Counted from the first letter of the stretch, positions 7,913-16,124 are shown. The stretch is 32,950 nt of DNA from an uncultured Ruminococcus sp. (GCA_900553675.1 USEH01000002.1:1-32950), one strand, 5' to 3'. Numbers and translations are program-made. Notes: generated by a model from the sequence alone, not told the origin.

Positions 7913-8890
7913 TTATTCGGCTTTCCTGATGTAGATTCTCTCTTCTTCCTTATCAAGATCCGCCTTTACTCTCGAACCGCCCTTTATTTCAAGCGCTTCG
8001 AGATATTCCTTGGGCAGCTGGAGCCTTCCTGTTCTGTCGAGGACTATAAGCTCCTCCGAAACAAACTCCTCGCCCTGGGCTTCGTTTTCCTGCGGGACTG
8101 CATCGTCGCCCCAGCCCTTCGACTCGCGCATTATTTCTGCATGAGTCTTCTTTATTATCTCGCTTGAGGTTCTGCCGTCGCGGATGGCGATTACTCGGTC
8201 AATCTGCTTGGCAAGCCTTAAATCGTGGGTTACTATTACTATTGTTATGCCCTTTTCTTTGTTGAGCTTTTTGAATACTCCTAAAATCTGGTCTGATGTC
8301 TTTGTATCAACCGAGCCTGTAGGTTCGTCTGCAAGCAGTATGCTTGGATTATTTGCAAGGGATATTGCAATTGCAACCCTCTGCTGCTCGCCGCCGGACA
8401 TCTGATCAAGTCTTGAATTAATTCTGTGCGACAATCCCACCGCATCGAGCAGCTCTAAAGCTCTTTCGCGGCGCTGCTTCTGACCTTGCAAAAGCATCGG
8501 CAGCTCGACATTCTGAACTGCGGTGAGGTACGGCACAAGGTTTCTTGCGTTGTTCTGCCACACAAAGCCGACTATATTGCGCTTGTAAATCATATAGTCC
8601 TCTTCGGTGAATTTTAAAAGATTCCGTCCGCCCACTCTTAAAGCTCCTGCGCTCGGCTTGTCAAGTCCGCCAAGCATATTCAAAAGCGTTGATTTACCAG
8701 AGCCTGAGGAACCGACAATCGCGACAAGCTCGCCCTTTTTCACCTGCAAATCAAGTCCTTGCAGGGCGACAACCTCAATCTGATCGGTTTTGTAGATTTT
8801 AACTAAGTTTTCGCACTCAATAGCGTATTCCGAATCGGGAACAAGTATTTCCTTCTGATGCTCTTCTAAAAGCTTTTTCTTCTTACTCAA
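7913..8890 (-). CDS. ABC transporter ATPase (LolD/MacB type) with a C-terminal AbrB-like domain
   Basis: The product is 325 residues and starts at a TTG (8888-8890) that overlaps the end of the preceding ATPase gene by 8 nt. No other start codon lies near the domain edge. Walker A is at residues 60-68 (GSSGSGKST), the signature MSGGEQQ at 164-170, Walker B/D-loop ILLADEPTGSVD at 184-195, and the switch His at 222 (VTHD). The Q-loop and sequence style match LolD/MacB/FtsE ATPases, not MalK. After an acidic linker (about 262-280), residues 281-325 (LDRTGRLQLPKEYLEALEIKGGSRV) look like a SpoVT/AbrB swapped-hairpin domain. That domain normally binds DNA or dimerises, and I know of no standard transporter role for it. 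It follows its partner ATPase with coupled translation and precedes the SBP by 64 nt. Confidence 0.88.
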   Translation of the reverse strand: MSKKKKLLEEHQKEILVPDSEYAIECENLVKIYKTDQIEVVALQGLDLQVKKGELVAIVGSSGSGKSTLLNMLGGLDKPSAGALRVGGRNLLKFTEEDYMIYKRNIVGFVWQNNARNLVPYLTAVQNVELPMLLQGQKQRRERALELLDAVGLSHRINSRLDQMSGGEQQRVAIAISLANNPSILLADEPTGSVDTKTSDQILGVFKKLNKEKGITIVIVTHDLRLAKQIDRVIAIRDGRTSSEIIKKTHAEIMRESKGWGDDAVPQENEAQGEEFVSEELIVLDRTGRLQLPKEYLEALEIKGGSRVKADLDKEEERIYIRKAE

Positions 8891-9560
8891 TTATCTCACC
8901 GTCCTCCAAAGTGTACACCCTGTCGGCAATTTCCAACAGGCTTGGGTCGTGAGTTGTCATGACAATCGTCATTTTCTCTTCTAAAACAAGCTTTTTGAAA
9001 AGCTCGACTATGTGGTGGCTGGTTGCGGAGTCAAGCTCTGCGGTAGGCTCGTCGGCAAAGATTATCCTTGGCTCGTGAGCTAAAGCCCTTGCTATTGCAA
9101 CTCTTTGCTGCTCGCCGCCCGAAAGCTCTCCGGGGCGATGGTTCATACGCTTTGCCAGCCCTACCTCTTCAAGGCACCTTTTAACCCGCTCTTCTCTTTT
9201 ATCAAACGGGAATTTTGAAAGCCTAAGCCCGAAATCGACGTTTTCATAGGCGGTCATTGAAGACATCAGCGCCACCGACTGAAACACGAACGCCATTTTA
9301 TATCGGCGAAGCTCGTCTCTTTTAGCGTCGGACAGCTTTGTTATATCGGTGCCGTCGAAGAATACCTCTCCGCTCGTTGGTCTGTCGAGCGCTCCCAAAA
9401 GGTTTATAAGAGTGGTTTTGCCTGAACCCGACCTGCCCTTTAATATTGTCAGCACGCCTTCGTTAACGGTTATGTTGACGTTTTTAAGGGCGTGGATAAC
9501 GCTGCCGTCTCCGATGACGAAGTCGCGGCACAGACCGTTTGTCGCCAGAATAGTTTCCAT
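8883..9560 (-). CDS. ABC transporter ATPase, LolD/MacB type; first gene of the operon
   Basis: 225 residues from the ATG at 9560, chosen because GGAGG stands 7 nt upstream. An in-frame upstream extension to 9644 has no such site and adds non-homologous residues. Walker A is GRSGSGKT (42-49), signature LSGGEQQ (146-152), Walker B IIFADEPTAELD (166-177), and the switch His is in MTTHD. Minimal ATPases of this size normally serve MacB/FtsX-type permeases in lipoprotein release or efflux. None of those permeases is encoded here. The only permeases in the operon are MalF/MalG-like. It may pair as a heterodimer with the next, AbrB-tailed ATPase. Confidence 0.9.
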   Translation of the reverse strand: METILATNGLCRDFVIGDGSVIHALKNVNITVNEGVLTILKGRSGSGKTTLINLLGALDRPTSGEVFFDGTDITKLSDAKRDELRRYKMAFVFQSVALMSSMTAYENVDFGLRLSKFPFDKREERVKRCLEEVGLAKRMNHRPGELSGGEQQRVAIARALAHEPRIIFADEPTAELDSATSHHIVELFKKLVLEEKMTIVMTTHDPSLLEIADRVYTLEDGEIIE

Positions 9561-9909
9561 TATTTCCTCCAAGTAAATGCAGCCATAGTTTTGTATATAC
9601 TGTGCATTGATGTTCATCAATAGTGCCAAGCTGTGGCACAACATCTATGAAGTAGAACCCGCATATGTACAAGATGTATATCGGCATATGTGCAAGTTGT
9701 ACAAAATAGGTACATTAACCTCCATAAACACGTATAAGCAAACACTTTTTCAGACAAATTGCACAAATTGTGCTGTCATAAAAAAGATATTTGCTTTGCT
9801 CTAAAAATATGAAGGCTTTAATGCGGCATTTCCCGCCATTAACCGCACACATTTAAGTGCGATTTTCAGCATAAGCCAACCGCCGAAAGCTCTTTAATCT
9901 ACCTTTAGC
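9561..9909 (-). promoter_or_regulatory. ~350-nt untranslated leader of the ABC/NHL operon, rich in palindromes and repeats
   Basis: This is non-coding between the predicted start of transcription (about 9909) and the first ATPase gene. It holds several inverted repeats: TTGATG-TT-CATCAA (9607-9620), GTGCCA-5nt-TGGCAC (9623-9639), GCACAA-A-TTGTGC (9761-9773) and a hairpin TTAATG/CATTAA with inner CGG/CCG (about 9816-9842). It also holds a direct repeat, GCATATGTACAAG... and GCATATGTGCAAG..., at 9661-9680 and 9684-9703 (17 of 20 positions identical, period 23). No terminator followed by a U-run is visible in the direction of transcription. The sites could be operators or RNA structures. Confidence 0.5.
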
Positions 9910-9915
9910 TTATTT

Positions 9916-9944
9916 ATTATAGCAAACTTATCGGCATATGTCAA
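9916..9944 (-). promoter_or_regulatory. Consensus sigma-A promoter of the ABC/NHL operon
   Basis: Minus strand: TTGACA (9939-9944), 17-nt spacer, TATAAT (9916-9921), a perfect consensus. The spacer and -35 carry TATCGGCATATGT (9929-9941), which recurs exactly at 9679-9691 in the leader and suggests a repressor site. Confidence 0.85.
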
Positions 9945-10080
9945 TATCTATCACAAAAATAATGATAACGAACTTGTTTTTTATTTAAGATATACAACGG
10001 TTGTTTAAACTGTATGATGAAATGTGATAGCAAGGTGAAGTCGGTGCCTTTGCCTATTCGTGCTTTCGATTATTGCAGAC

Positions 10081-10116
10081 AAAAAAATCCCCCGCCTGTC
10101 TGCATCAAGCGGGGGA
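10081..10116 (-). terminator. Rho-independent terminator of the NPPTG surface-protein gene
   Basis: On the minus strand an 8-bp stem, TCCCCCGC/GCGGGGGA (10109-10116 with 10088-10095), with a 13-nt loop is followed by seven U residues. It lies 45 nt after the stop codon at 10162. Confidence 0.92.
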
Positions 10117-10161
10117 ATAAACTGTTTAGTTTTGAGTTATCCTCTTAGATTAAGGAGGAAA

Positions 10162-11634
10162 TTATCTTCTCTTGGAAGCTACAACTGCAGCAGCAGCTAC
10201 TACCATAGGAAGAACTGCGAGAACGATACCCGTAGGAGGATTGGTATCCTCAGGCTCGTCAACGGTAGGATCCTCAGTAGGATTGTCGTCAACAGGGAGA
10301 TCGTCACCGTCTTCGGTAGACTGAACGGGATCATCTGCATTGAGGTCCTGAGAATCGTCTACAGCAGGAAGAGTAACTTCGAGGTAAGCGTTGTTGGACC
10401 AGTGGTTGTAGTGGATAGACCAAGAATCCTGGAAGAAGTTGCTTGCAGGCTGCTCATACTGAGCGAAGATTCTGAAGGTGCTGGTCATACCTGCGCTGAA
10501 GCCGTAGGTAGTATCAACAAGCTTTTCAGGAGAGATAGCAAATCTGAGTTCGCTAACTTCTTCGTTGTTGATGTTCATATAAGCGATATCCTTGAAGCTT
10601 CTGTTGTATCCGCCGCCAAGGTTCCACCAGCTCTGACCGATGTCAGTGCTGTTCATCATGGTATCGGACATATACAGTCTGTACATTGCAGTACCCTTGG
10701 TGGTAGCGCCCATCCAGTTGCTCTCAGAACCATTGTGGAACTTAACAACCAGGTCAACAGACTCTGCATTGAGGATGTAACCTCTGTTAAGAAGGGTCAT
10801 ATCCCAAGTAAGGTCTACATAGTTAGCCTCAGCGGTATCAGTCTTTTCGCTAGAAAGGAACATAAAGGGCTTGAGGGGGTTGGAGAAATCAGTGCTAACA
10901 GAAGTGTGCATGTTCTTAGCCCAGATCTTAGAACCGGTTACAGCGATATCATCGCCAGCGCCGTAAGACTTGATAGAGTCGTCACCAGCAGTCCAGAGCT
11001 GAGTGAAGAGAGTGTCAGCGGGCTTCTCCCAAGAGTTGTTGAACTTACCATCGCTGTGAACGGGGATGTAACCGCCGTTGGTCCAGCCTACGAGGGTAAC
11101 GTTAGCAGTGAGCTTAAGGGTGTTGGTGGTGTTGAAAGCAACAGTCTGAGGAACGGTTGCCCAATGATCTTCACCAGAAGACCACTGGTTCCAGTCTCTC
11201 TTGAAAGCACCGAAGTTTACGAAGATAGTCTCGTAAATGGTGGAGATGTTGTCGTTGTAATTACCAGTGCTCTTAGGAACGATTGTCTTGGTTCCATCTG
11301 CAGCAGTCTCTTCTCTCCAGTTTTCGAGGTGAGCAATGAGAACCTTTTCGCCGCTAGCTTCGAGGTAGTAATCTACGTTAGTTCTGATGGAAAGATCATC
11401 AGTGAAGGTGTTGGGCAGGTAAAGTTCGAGGTAGCTGTTATAATCTGCATAGCCATAAAGGTTATACATAGGAACTTCGATTGTATAAGTTGCGGTTGCA
11501 TTGGAGTTTCTGTTCTGGTCAGGACGAAGCGGAATCTGAATAACTTCGCCTTCAGCAGCAAAAACATTGACTGCCATTGCAGAGATGGCAAGTACGACTG
11601 CCAAAACGACAGCCATGAGTTTCTTCATGTTCAT
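10162..11634 (-). CDS. Abundant cell-surface protein with NPPTG sorting-like C-terminus, function unknown
   Basis: The start is at MNMKKLMAVV (ATG 11632-11634), preceded by AGGAGG 9 nt away. Upstream in-frame codons belong to the leader. The 490-residue product has a signal peptide (cleavage near NVFA-AEG), a ~400-residue body rich in Asn, Tyr, Trp and Thr that I do not recognise, an acidic Asp/Pro linker (about 415-463), and a tail NPPTG (465-469) followed by a hydrophobic helix and KRR. That is the architecture of sortase-anchored proteins with an LPXTG variant. A perfect-consensus promoter, strong ribosome-binding site, 5'-end hairpin and strong terminator mark it as a single-gene, high-output unit, so it may be a major surface protein. 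No catalytic motif was seen. Confidence 0.85.
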   Translation of the reverse strand: MNMKKLMAVVLAVVLAISAMAVNVFAAEGEVIQIPLRPDQNRNSNATATYTIEVPMYNLYGYADYNSYLELYLPNTFTDDLSIRTNVDYYLEASGEKVLIAHLENWREETAADGTKTIVPKSTGNYNDNISTIYETIFVNFGAFKRDWNQWSSGEDHWATVPQTVAFNTTNTLKLTANVTLVGWTNGGYIPVHSDGKFNNSWEKPADTLFTQLWTAGDDSIKSYGAGDDIAVTGSKIWAKNMHTSVSTDFSNPLKPFMFLSSEKTDTAEANYVDLTWDMTLLNRGYILNAESVDLVVKFHNGSESNWMGATTKGTAMYRLYMSDTMMNSTDIGQSWWNLGGGYNRSFKDIAYMNINNEEVSELRFAISPEKLVDTTYGFSAGMTSTFRIFAQYEQPASNFFQDSWSIHYNHWSNNAYLEVTLPAVDDSQDLNADDPVQSTEDGDDLPVDDNPTEDPTVDEPEDTNPPTGIVLAVLPMVVAAAAVVASKRR

Positions 11635-11692
11635 GAAAAATTTCCTCCTTTTAATTTTTATCCCTATAACGGGTATAAGGATCTTCTTTTTT

Positions 11693-11707
11693 CTCGGAAA
11701 CACCGAG
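11693..11707 (-). other. 5'-end hairpin of the surface-protein mRNA
   Basis: CTCGG-TGTTT-CCGAG starts a few nt after the predicted transcription start and is followed by an A-rich stretch. Such 5' stem-loops often stabilise abundant mRNAs, but that role is inferred. Confidence 0.45.
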
Positions 11708-11715
11708 ACGACTGC

Positions 11716-11744
11716 ATTATAACACCGACGCGCAATTTTGTCAA
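11716..11744 (-). promoter_or_regulatory. Consensus promoter of the NPPTG surface-protein gene
   Basis: Minus strand TTGACA (11739-11744), 17-nt spacer, TATAAT (11716-11721): identical to consensus. Transcription should begin near 11709, giving a leader of about 75 nt. Confidence 0.88.
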
Positions 11745-12067
11745 GTAATATTTAACAATTTGTTCGGCATTGTTGTCGCCGCGGCTTTAACTTTCCGCTG
11801 TCTAATAAGTGTCAGCATGAGTCCGGATTGTTGCAAAAAGTTTTAAAAAATTTTCAGTTTGTTGAAATTCAACATAAACATCGATTTTTCATTGCTATTT
11901 TTGCACATATCGACGGAACTTTGGGGATTTCACCGCCCCATCTGACATCTATGTTAATTAAGTGCGCAATTTTTCCGGTTTTGTTGCAGGCGTTTCAAAT
12001 AATTTTTTCTTATTTTTTAAGAGCGGAGAGACCTGTTTGCCCCTCCGCTCCTTTTCGCTGATTCAAA
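11745..12067. other. Intergenic stretch with no gene; one hairpin near the thrS end
   Basis: AT-rich sequence between thrS and the surface-protein promoter. I see no credible coding frame or RNA gene. The only structure is GAGCGGAG/CTCCGCTC (12021-12028 with 12043-12050), 18 nt past the thrS stop. It could act as its terminator, although the run after it on the minus strand is TTAAAAAAT rather than a clean U-tract. Confidence 0.5.
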
Positions 12068-13840
12068 TTAATCCTTTTTGCCCTTTGTTGCGATATCATT
12101 GCAGATCATATCAACAAACTCGTCAACCTTCATGGTTGTAGTAGCCGTTGTATCGCGGAGTCTTACGGCAACAGTGCCTTCCTCCTGCTCCTTGTCGCCC
12201 ACTACTATCATATAAGGAACCTTTGCCATCTGAGCTTCTCTTATCTTATAGCCGGTCTTTTCTGCACGCTTGTCGGCGGTGCAGCGGATGCCCTTGGCTT
12301 TCAGCTTGGCAATAAGCTCGTCGGTGTAGTCGTTGTTTCTATCGGTAATCGGCATGATTCTTGCCTGCTCGGGTGCTAACCATGTCGGGAACTTTCCGGC
12401 GTAATGCTCGATAAGTATGCCTATGAATCTTTCAATCGAACCGAATACAACGCGGTGAATCATTATCGGGCGGTGCTTTGCTCCGTCGGCGCCGGTGTAT
12501 TCCGCTTCAAAGCGCATGGGAAGCTGGAAGTCGAGCTGGATGGTTCCGCACTGCCATGTTCTTCCGATGGAATCTTCAAGGTGGAAGTCTATCTTAGGAC
12601 CGTAAAACGCGCCGTCTCCCTCGTTTATGACATACGGAAGCTTAAGCTCATCCAAAGCGGCTTTTAAAGCGTTTGTAGCGTTTTCCCAATCCTTAACATC
12701 GCCGATGTGATCCTCCGGCATGGTTGAAAGCTCAACGTGATATTTAAATCCGAACAGGCTGTAAACCTCGTCGATAAGCCTTACAACGTCCTTGATTTCA
12801 GAGGTTATCTGCTCCTCGGTCATAAAGATGTGGGCATCGTCCTGAGTAAAGCATCTTACGCGCATAAGACCATGAAGCTCGCCGCTCTTTTCGTGGCGGT
12901 GAACAAGTCCCAGTTCACCTATTCTCATAGGCAAATCCCTGTAAGAACGCGGCTCAGACTTATAAACCAGCATTCCGCCGGGGCAGTTCATCGGCTTAAC
13001 GGCATAATCGGTATCATCGATAACGGTGGTGTACATATTCTGCTTGTAGTGATCCCAGTGACCGGAAGTCTCCCAAAGATGGCGGTTGAGGATAATAGGC
13101 GTTGAAACCTCAACATAGCCCTCTCTTGTGTGGATCTGTCTCCAGTAGTCGATAAGGGTGTTCTTTAAGATCATGCCGTTGGGCAGGAAGAACGGGAATC
13201 CGGGACCCTCCTCAGAAAGCATGAACAGACCCATCTCCTTGCCGATTCTGCGGTGATCGCGCTTTTTGGCTTCCTCAATGCGGGCAAGGTATTCCTCTAA
13301 ATCGGTCTTGTTCTGAAATGCCGTGCCGTAGATACGGGTGAGCATCTTGTTCTTTTCGGAGCCGCGCCAGTAAGCTCCCGCAACGCTGGTCAGCTTGAAT
13401 GCCTTGACTGCGGAGGTATATGTCACGTGAGGACCCGCGCAAAGGTCAACATAGTCGCCCTGCTTAAAGAAGCTGAGTTCCTCGTCCTCGGGAAGATCGT
13501 TGATAAGCTCGACCTTGTAAGGCTCGCCCTTTTCCTCCATCAGCTTTATAGCCTCGGCTCTGGGAAGGGTAAAGCGCTCCATCTTAAGGTTTTCCTTGAC
13601 GATTTTCTTCATTTCGGCTTCAAGAGCGGCAATATCTTCGTTGGAGAAGCCGCCGTCGCGGTCGAAATCGTAATAAAAGCCGTCTTTAATAGAAGGACCT
13701 ATGGCAAGCTTGGTTTCGGGGAAAAGCCTCTTTACTGCCTGCGCCAATACGTGCGACGCAGTATGACGCAGTGCGCCCGCGCCTATTTCCTCATCAAAGG
13801 AATGTTCCTCGATGCTGCCATCGTGCATGATGATTTTCAT
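12068..13840 (-). CDS. thrS: Threonyl-tRNA synthetase lacking a full N-terminal TGS domain
   Basis: This class II synthetase charges tRNA-Thr in the cytoplasm. It has the editing-domain start (LRHTASHVLAQAVKRLFP), the SAD second-domain motif (YVDLCAGPHV), and catalytic motif 2 (MRVRCFTQDDAHIF). The core is DFHLEDSIGRTWQCGTIQLDF. Motif 3 is HRVVFGSIERFIGILIEHYAG, and the zinc ligands are Cys of MNCPGGM, His of VHRHEKSG and His of IHRVVFG. A C-terminal anticodon domain follows. At 590 residues it is about 50 shorter than the usual ~640. The ~60-residue TGS domain is replaced by a 27-residue stub (MKIIMHDGSIEEHSF...). The start ATG has AAGGAGAG upstream. Expression is controlled by the T-box leader just upstream. 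Confidence 0.97.
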   Translation of the reverse strand: MKIIMHDGSIEEHSFDEEIGAGALRHTASHVLAQAVKRLFPETKLAIGPSIKDGFYYDFDRDGGFSNEDIAALEAEMKKIVKENLKMERFTLPRAEAIKLMEEKGEPYKVELINDLPEDEELSFFKQGDYVDLCAGPHVTYTSAVKAFKLTSVAGAYWRGSEKNKMLTRIYGTAFQNKTDLEEYLARIEEAKKRDHRRIGKEMGLFMLSEEGPGFPFFLPNGMILKNTLIDYWRQIHTREGYVEVSTPIILNRHLWETSGHWDHYKQNMYTTVIDDTDYAVKPMNCPGGMLVYKSEPRSYRDLPMRIGELGLVHRHEKSGELHGLMRVRCFTQDDAHIFMTEEQITSEIKDVVRLIDEVYSLFGFKYHVELSTMPEDHIGDVKDWENATNALKAALDELKLPYVINEGDGAFYGPKIDFHLEDSIGRTWQCGTIQLDFQLPMRFEAEYTGADGAKHRPIMIHRVVFGSIERFIGILIEHYAGKFPTWLAPEQARIMPITDRNNDYTDELIAKLKAKGIRCTADKRAEKTGYKIREAQMAKVPYMIVVGDKEQEEGTVAVRLRDTTATTTMKVDEFVDMICNDIATKGKKD

Positions 13841-13869
13841 AGTTATCTCTCCTTACATAAATTGATAAA

Positions 13870-14112
13870 ATAAAAAGCACCCATGATAATATACTTATCA
13901 AGGGTGCAAATTTCAGCTAAAAATTCACACGGTTCCACCTTGTGGTTTCACTCTGCTCGTAATAATAACAAGCTTCTGCCAGATATCGCAGGCAAAACGG
14001 CAAGCTCATCGCTTGCTGCTCAGGGGCGGTATTCTTTTTGCAAAGCCGCGCCGTTTCACCAACCCGACGCTCTCTGAAAGGCTTTTTGCTTAAGACTTCC
14101 CCATCAACGCAT
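13870..14112 (-). ncRNA. Thr-specific T-box riboswitch leader of thrS
   Basis: On the minus strand the leader contains the T-box core AGGTGGAACCGTGTG (13926-13940), which pairs with the uncharged tRNA acceptor end. A stem I region carries an AGAGAG-type bulge and a GGTTGGTGAAAC distal loop. The sequence GAATACCGCCC has a specifier codon ACC (Thr) at 14028-14030. A terminator GCACCC/GGGTGC (13877-13882 with 13902-13907) followed by a U-rich run closes the leader. Uncharged tRNA-Thr would favour the antiterminator and turn thrS on. The specifier matches the downstream gene, which makes the call secure. Confidence 0.93.
13872..13907 (-). terminator. T-box regulated terminator upstream of thrS
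   Basis: GCACCC...GGGTGC closing a 19-nt interior (which can pair further, GATAA/TTATC), followed by TTTTTATTTT on the minus strand. It is mutually exclusive with the T-box antiterminator. Confidence 0.88.
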
Positions 14113-14128
14113 TAACACTATAAAATAG

Positions 14129-14157
14129 TTTATATCACAACGCACGCTTTTTGTCAA
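14129..14157 (-). promoter_or_regulatory. Promoter of the thrS T-box transcript
   Basis: Minus strand TTGACA (14152-14157), 17-nt spacer, TATAAA (14129-14134). Its position fits a transcript starting just ahead of stem I. Confidence 0.85.
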
Positions 14158-14258
14158 TAGTATTGCAAAAATTTCGGCGATTTATCCATGCGAACGGTCT
14201 TATACAAGAAAAAAATAAGAAATCTCATAATAAATCAACAAAATGCAAGCGAATCTAC

Positions 14259-14287
14259 TTGACAGATAGACAATTATATTATAAAAT
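14259..14287 (+). promoter_or_regulatory. Promoter of rny
   Basis: TTGACA (14259-14264), 17-nt spacer, TAAAAT (14282-14287). It implies an untranslated leader of about 215 nt before the rny ATG. Confidence 0.75.
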
Positions 14288-14508
14288 AGTATTCGTATGT
14301 GGATGCTCGCATGTGATATTGGCGTGTGGGCGGCTTTACGCTGTATTATGCAAAGATTTTGTATTCAGGGCATTTCCTTTTATTATATACAGTTTATCAT
14401 ATAAATTCATGCTATAAGCTATATCATAAAGATTTGCCTTTAATCTTTGTATTCTGCATATATATTATACTTTTTGAAATAACAAATTTTCAGGAAAGGA
14501 GAAATTTC
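14288..14508 (+). other. Long AT-rich untranslated leader of rny
   Basis: About 215 nt between the promoter and the rny start. No terminator, T-box or known riboswitch core is recognised. RNase Y leaders can be autoregulatory targets, but nothing in the sequence proves it here. Confidence 0.4.
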
Positions 14509-16077
14509 ATGGAACCGTTAACAATTGTACTTATTTGTGTGATAGCCGTTCTTATAATCGCGGCGGCAATAGGCTGCTGTATCGCGTTTCAGGCAGGAAT
14601 AAAGCACAGAAAAGAAATAGCGGAAGCACAGATCGGCTCGGCAGAGCAGGAAGCGTCAAGAATCGTTGACGAAGCCCGCAAGAAAGCCGAATCCCTTAAA
14701 AAGGAAAAGCTGATTGAAGCAAAGGATGAAATCTACAAGGCAAGAATGGAATCCGAGCGCGAGCTGAAAGAGCGCCGCTCAGAGGTTTCACGCCAGGAAA
14801 GACGCGTTCAGCAGAAGGAAGAAACTCTCGACAAAAAGCTGGATTCGCTGGACAAAAAGGAAGAAAACGTTCAGGCAAAGCTGCGTCAGGCAGATGAAAA
14901 GCTTAAGGAGGCTGACAAAATCAAAGCCAGCCAGCTTGATATGTTAGAGCGCATATCCCAGCTGACAATCGACCAGGCAAGAGAGTACTTATTAAAATCT
15001 CTGGAGGACGATTTAGTTCACGAAAAGGCGGTTAAGATAGCAAGCTACGAGCAGCAAGCCAAGGAGGAATGCGAGGCTAAGGCTCGGCAGCTTATTTCCC
15101 TTGCCATTGCAAGGTGCGCGGCGGATCAGGTTTCCGAGTCCGCAGTATCCGTGGTTCCTCTTCCCAACGACGAAATGAAGGGAAGAATCATCGGTCGCGA
15201 GGGCAGAAATATCAGAGCGCTTGAACAGCTTACCGGTGTTGACCTTATCATCGACGATACGCCCGAAGCTATCACCCTTTCATGCTTCGACCCCGTAAGG
15301 CGCGAGGTTGCAAGAATCGCGCTTGAAAAGCTCATTCAGGACGGCAGAATACATCCGACCAGAATTGAGGAAATGGTTGACAAGGCACGGCGCGAGGTTG
15401 AACAGGTTATCAAGTCGGAGGGCGAAAGAGCGGTTCTCGAAGCCAACATTCACGGCTTGAACCACGAGCTTATCAAGCTTATAGGAAGACTTCACTACAG
15501 AACAAGCTACCGTCAGAATGTTCTTAACCACTCTATCGAGGTTGCCCACTTAGCGGGCATGATGGCAAGCGAATTGGGAGTTGACCCCGCAATTGCAAGG
15601 CGCGCTGGACTTCTGCACGATATAGGCAAGGCGTTAAGCCACGAAATCGAGGGCAGCCACGTTCAGATAGGCGTTGACGTCTGCAAGAAGTACAAAGAAT
15701 CTCCCGACATCATCCACGCGATTGAAGCCCACCACGGCGACGTTGAGATTCATTCCGTCATCGCGGCTCTTGTTCAGGCTGCGGACGCTATCTCCGCTTC
15801 CCGCCCCGGTGCGCGTCGCGAGAATATCGAGAACTACGTCAAGCGTCTTGAAAAGCTTGAAGAGATATGCTCCTCCTACGAGGGCGTTGAAAAATCCTTC
15901 GCAATTCAGGCTGGCAGAGAAGTTCGCATAATGGTCTGCCCCGAAAAGGTTGACGACGAAAAGATGGTAATAGTAGCGCGCGATATCGCCAAGAAGATCG
16001 AGGACGAAATGGATTATCCCGGTCAGATAAAGGTAAACATCATCAGAGAGTCGAGAGCGGTTGAGTACGCTAAGTAA
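14509..16077 (+). CDS. rny: Ribonuclease Y
   Basis: A membrane-anchored endoribonuclease that initiates mRNA decay in Bacillota. The ATG at 14509 has AAAGGAG 7 nt upstream. Longer upstream frames run through the leader. The 522-residue protein shows an N-terminal TM helix (about 4-27), a long charged coiled coil (about 30-200, rich in [21 protein letters not shown] heptads), a KH RNA-binding domain with its GxxG loop at [10 protein letters not shown] (225-234), and an HD metal-hydrolase domain with His370-Asp371 in [17 protein letters not shown]. The length equals the family norm (about 520). It is monocistronic, with its own promoter and a strong terminator. Confidence 0.98.
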   Translation: MEPLTIVLICVIAVLIIAAAIGCCIAFQAGIKHRKEIAEAQIGSAEQEASRIVDEARKKAESLKKEKLIEAKDEIYKARMESERELKERRSEVSRQERRVQQKEETLDKKLDSLDKKEENVQAKLRQADEKLKEADKIKASQLDMLERISQLTIDQAREYLLKSLEDDLVHEKAVKIASYEQQAKEECEAKARQLISLAIARCAADQVSESAVSVVPLPNDEMKGRIIGREGRNIRALEQLTGVDLIIDDTPEAITLSCFDPVRREVARIALEKLIQDGRIHPTRIEEMVDKARREVEQVIKSEGERAVLEANIHGLNHELIKLIGRLHYRTSYRQNVLNHSIEVAHLAGMMASELGVDPAIARRAGLLHDIGKALSHEIEGSHVQIGVDVCKKYKESPDIIHAIEAHHGDVEIHSVIAALVQAADAISASRPGARRENIENYVKRLEKLEEICSSYEGVEKSFAIQAGREVRIMVCPEKVDDEKMVIVARDIAKKIEDEMDYPGQIKVNIIRESRAVEYAK

Positions 16078-16093
16078 ATAGTTTGTGTGGTTA

Positions 16094-16124
16094 AAGCCGT
16101 CTGCGGAAACGCGGGCGGCTTTTT
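16094..16124 (+). terminator. Rho-independent terminator of rny
   Basis: A 12-bp stem, AAGCCGTCTGCG / CGCGGGCGGCTT (two G-U pairs), closes a GAAA tetraloop and is followed by TTTTT. It lies 16 nt after the stop codon. Confidence 0.93.

Noticed and set aside
10060..11748. 562-aa open frame on the plus strand opposite the NPPTG surface-protein gene
   Set aside because: It lies antisense to a gene with a signal peptide, anchor, promoter, ribosome-binding site and terminator. The translated sequence has no domain and no ribosome-binding site, and it spans the minus-strand promoter and terminator.
14326..14508. Upstream extension of rny
   Set aside because: The extension lies in the AT-rich leader and adds residues before the canonical TM start MEPLTIVLI. 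The AAAGGAG site clearly sets the start at 14509.
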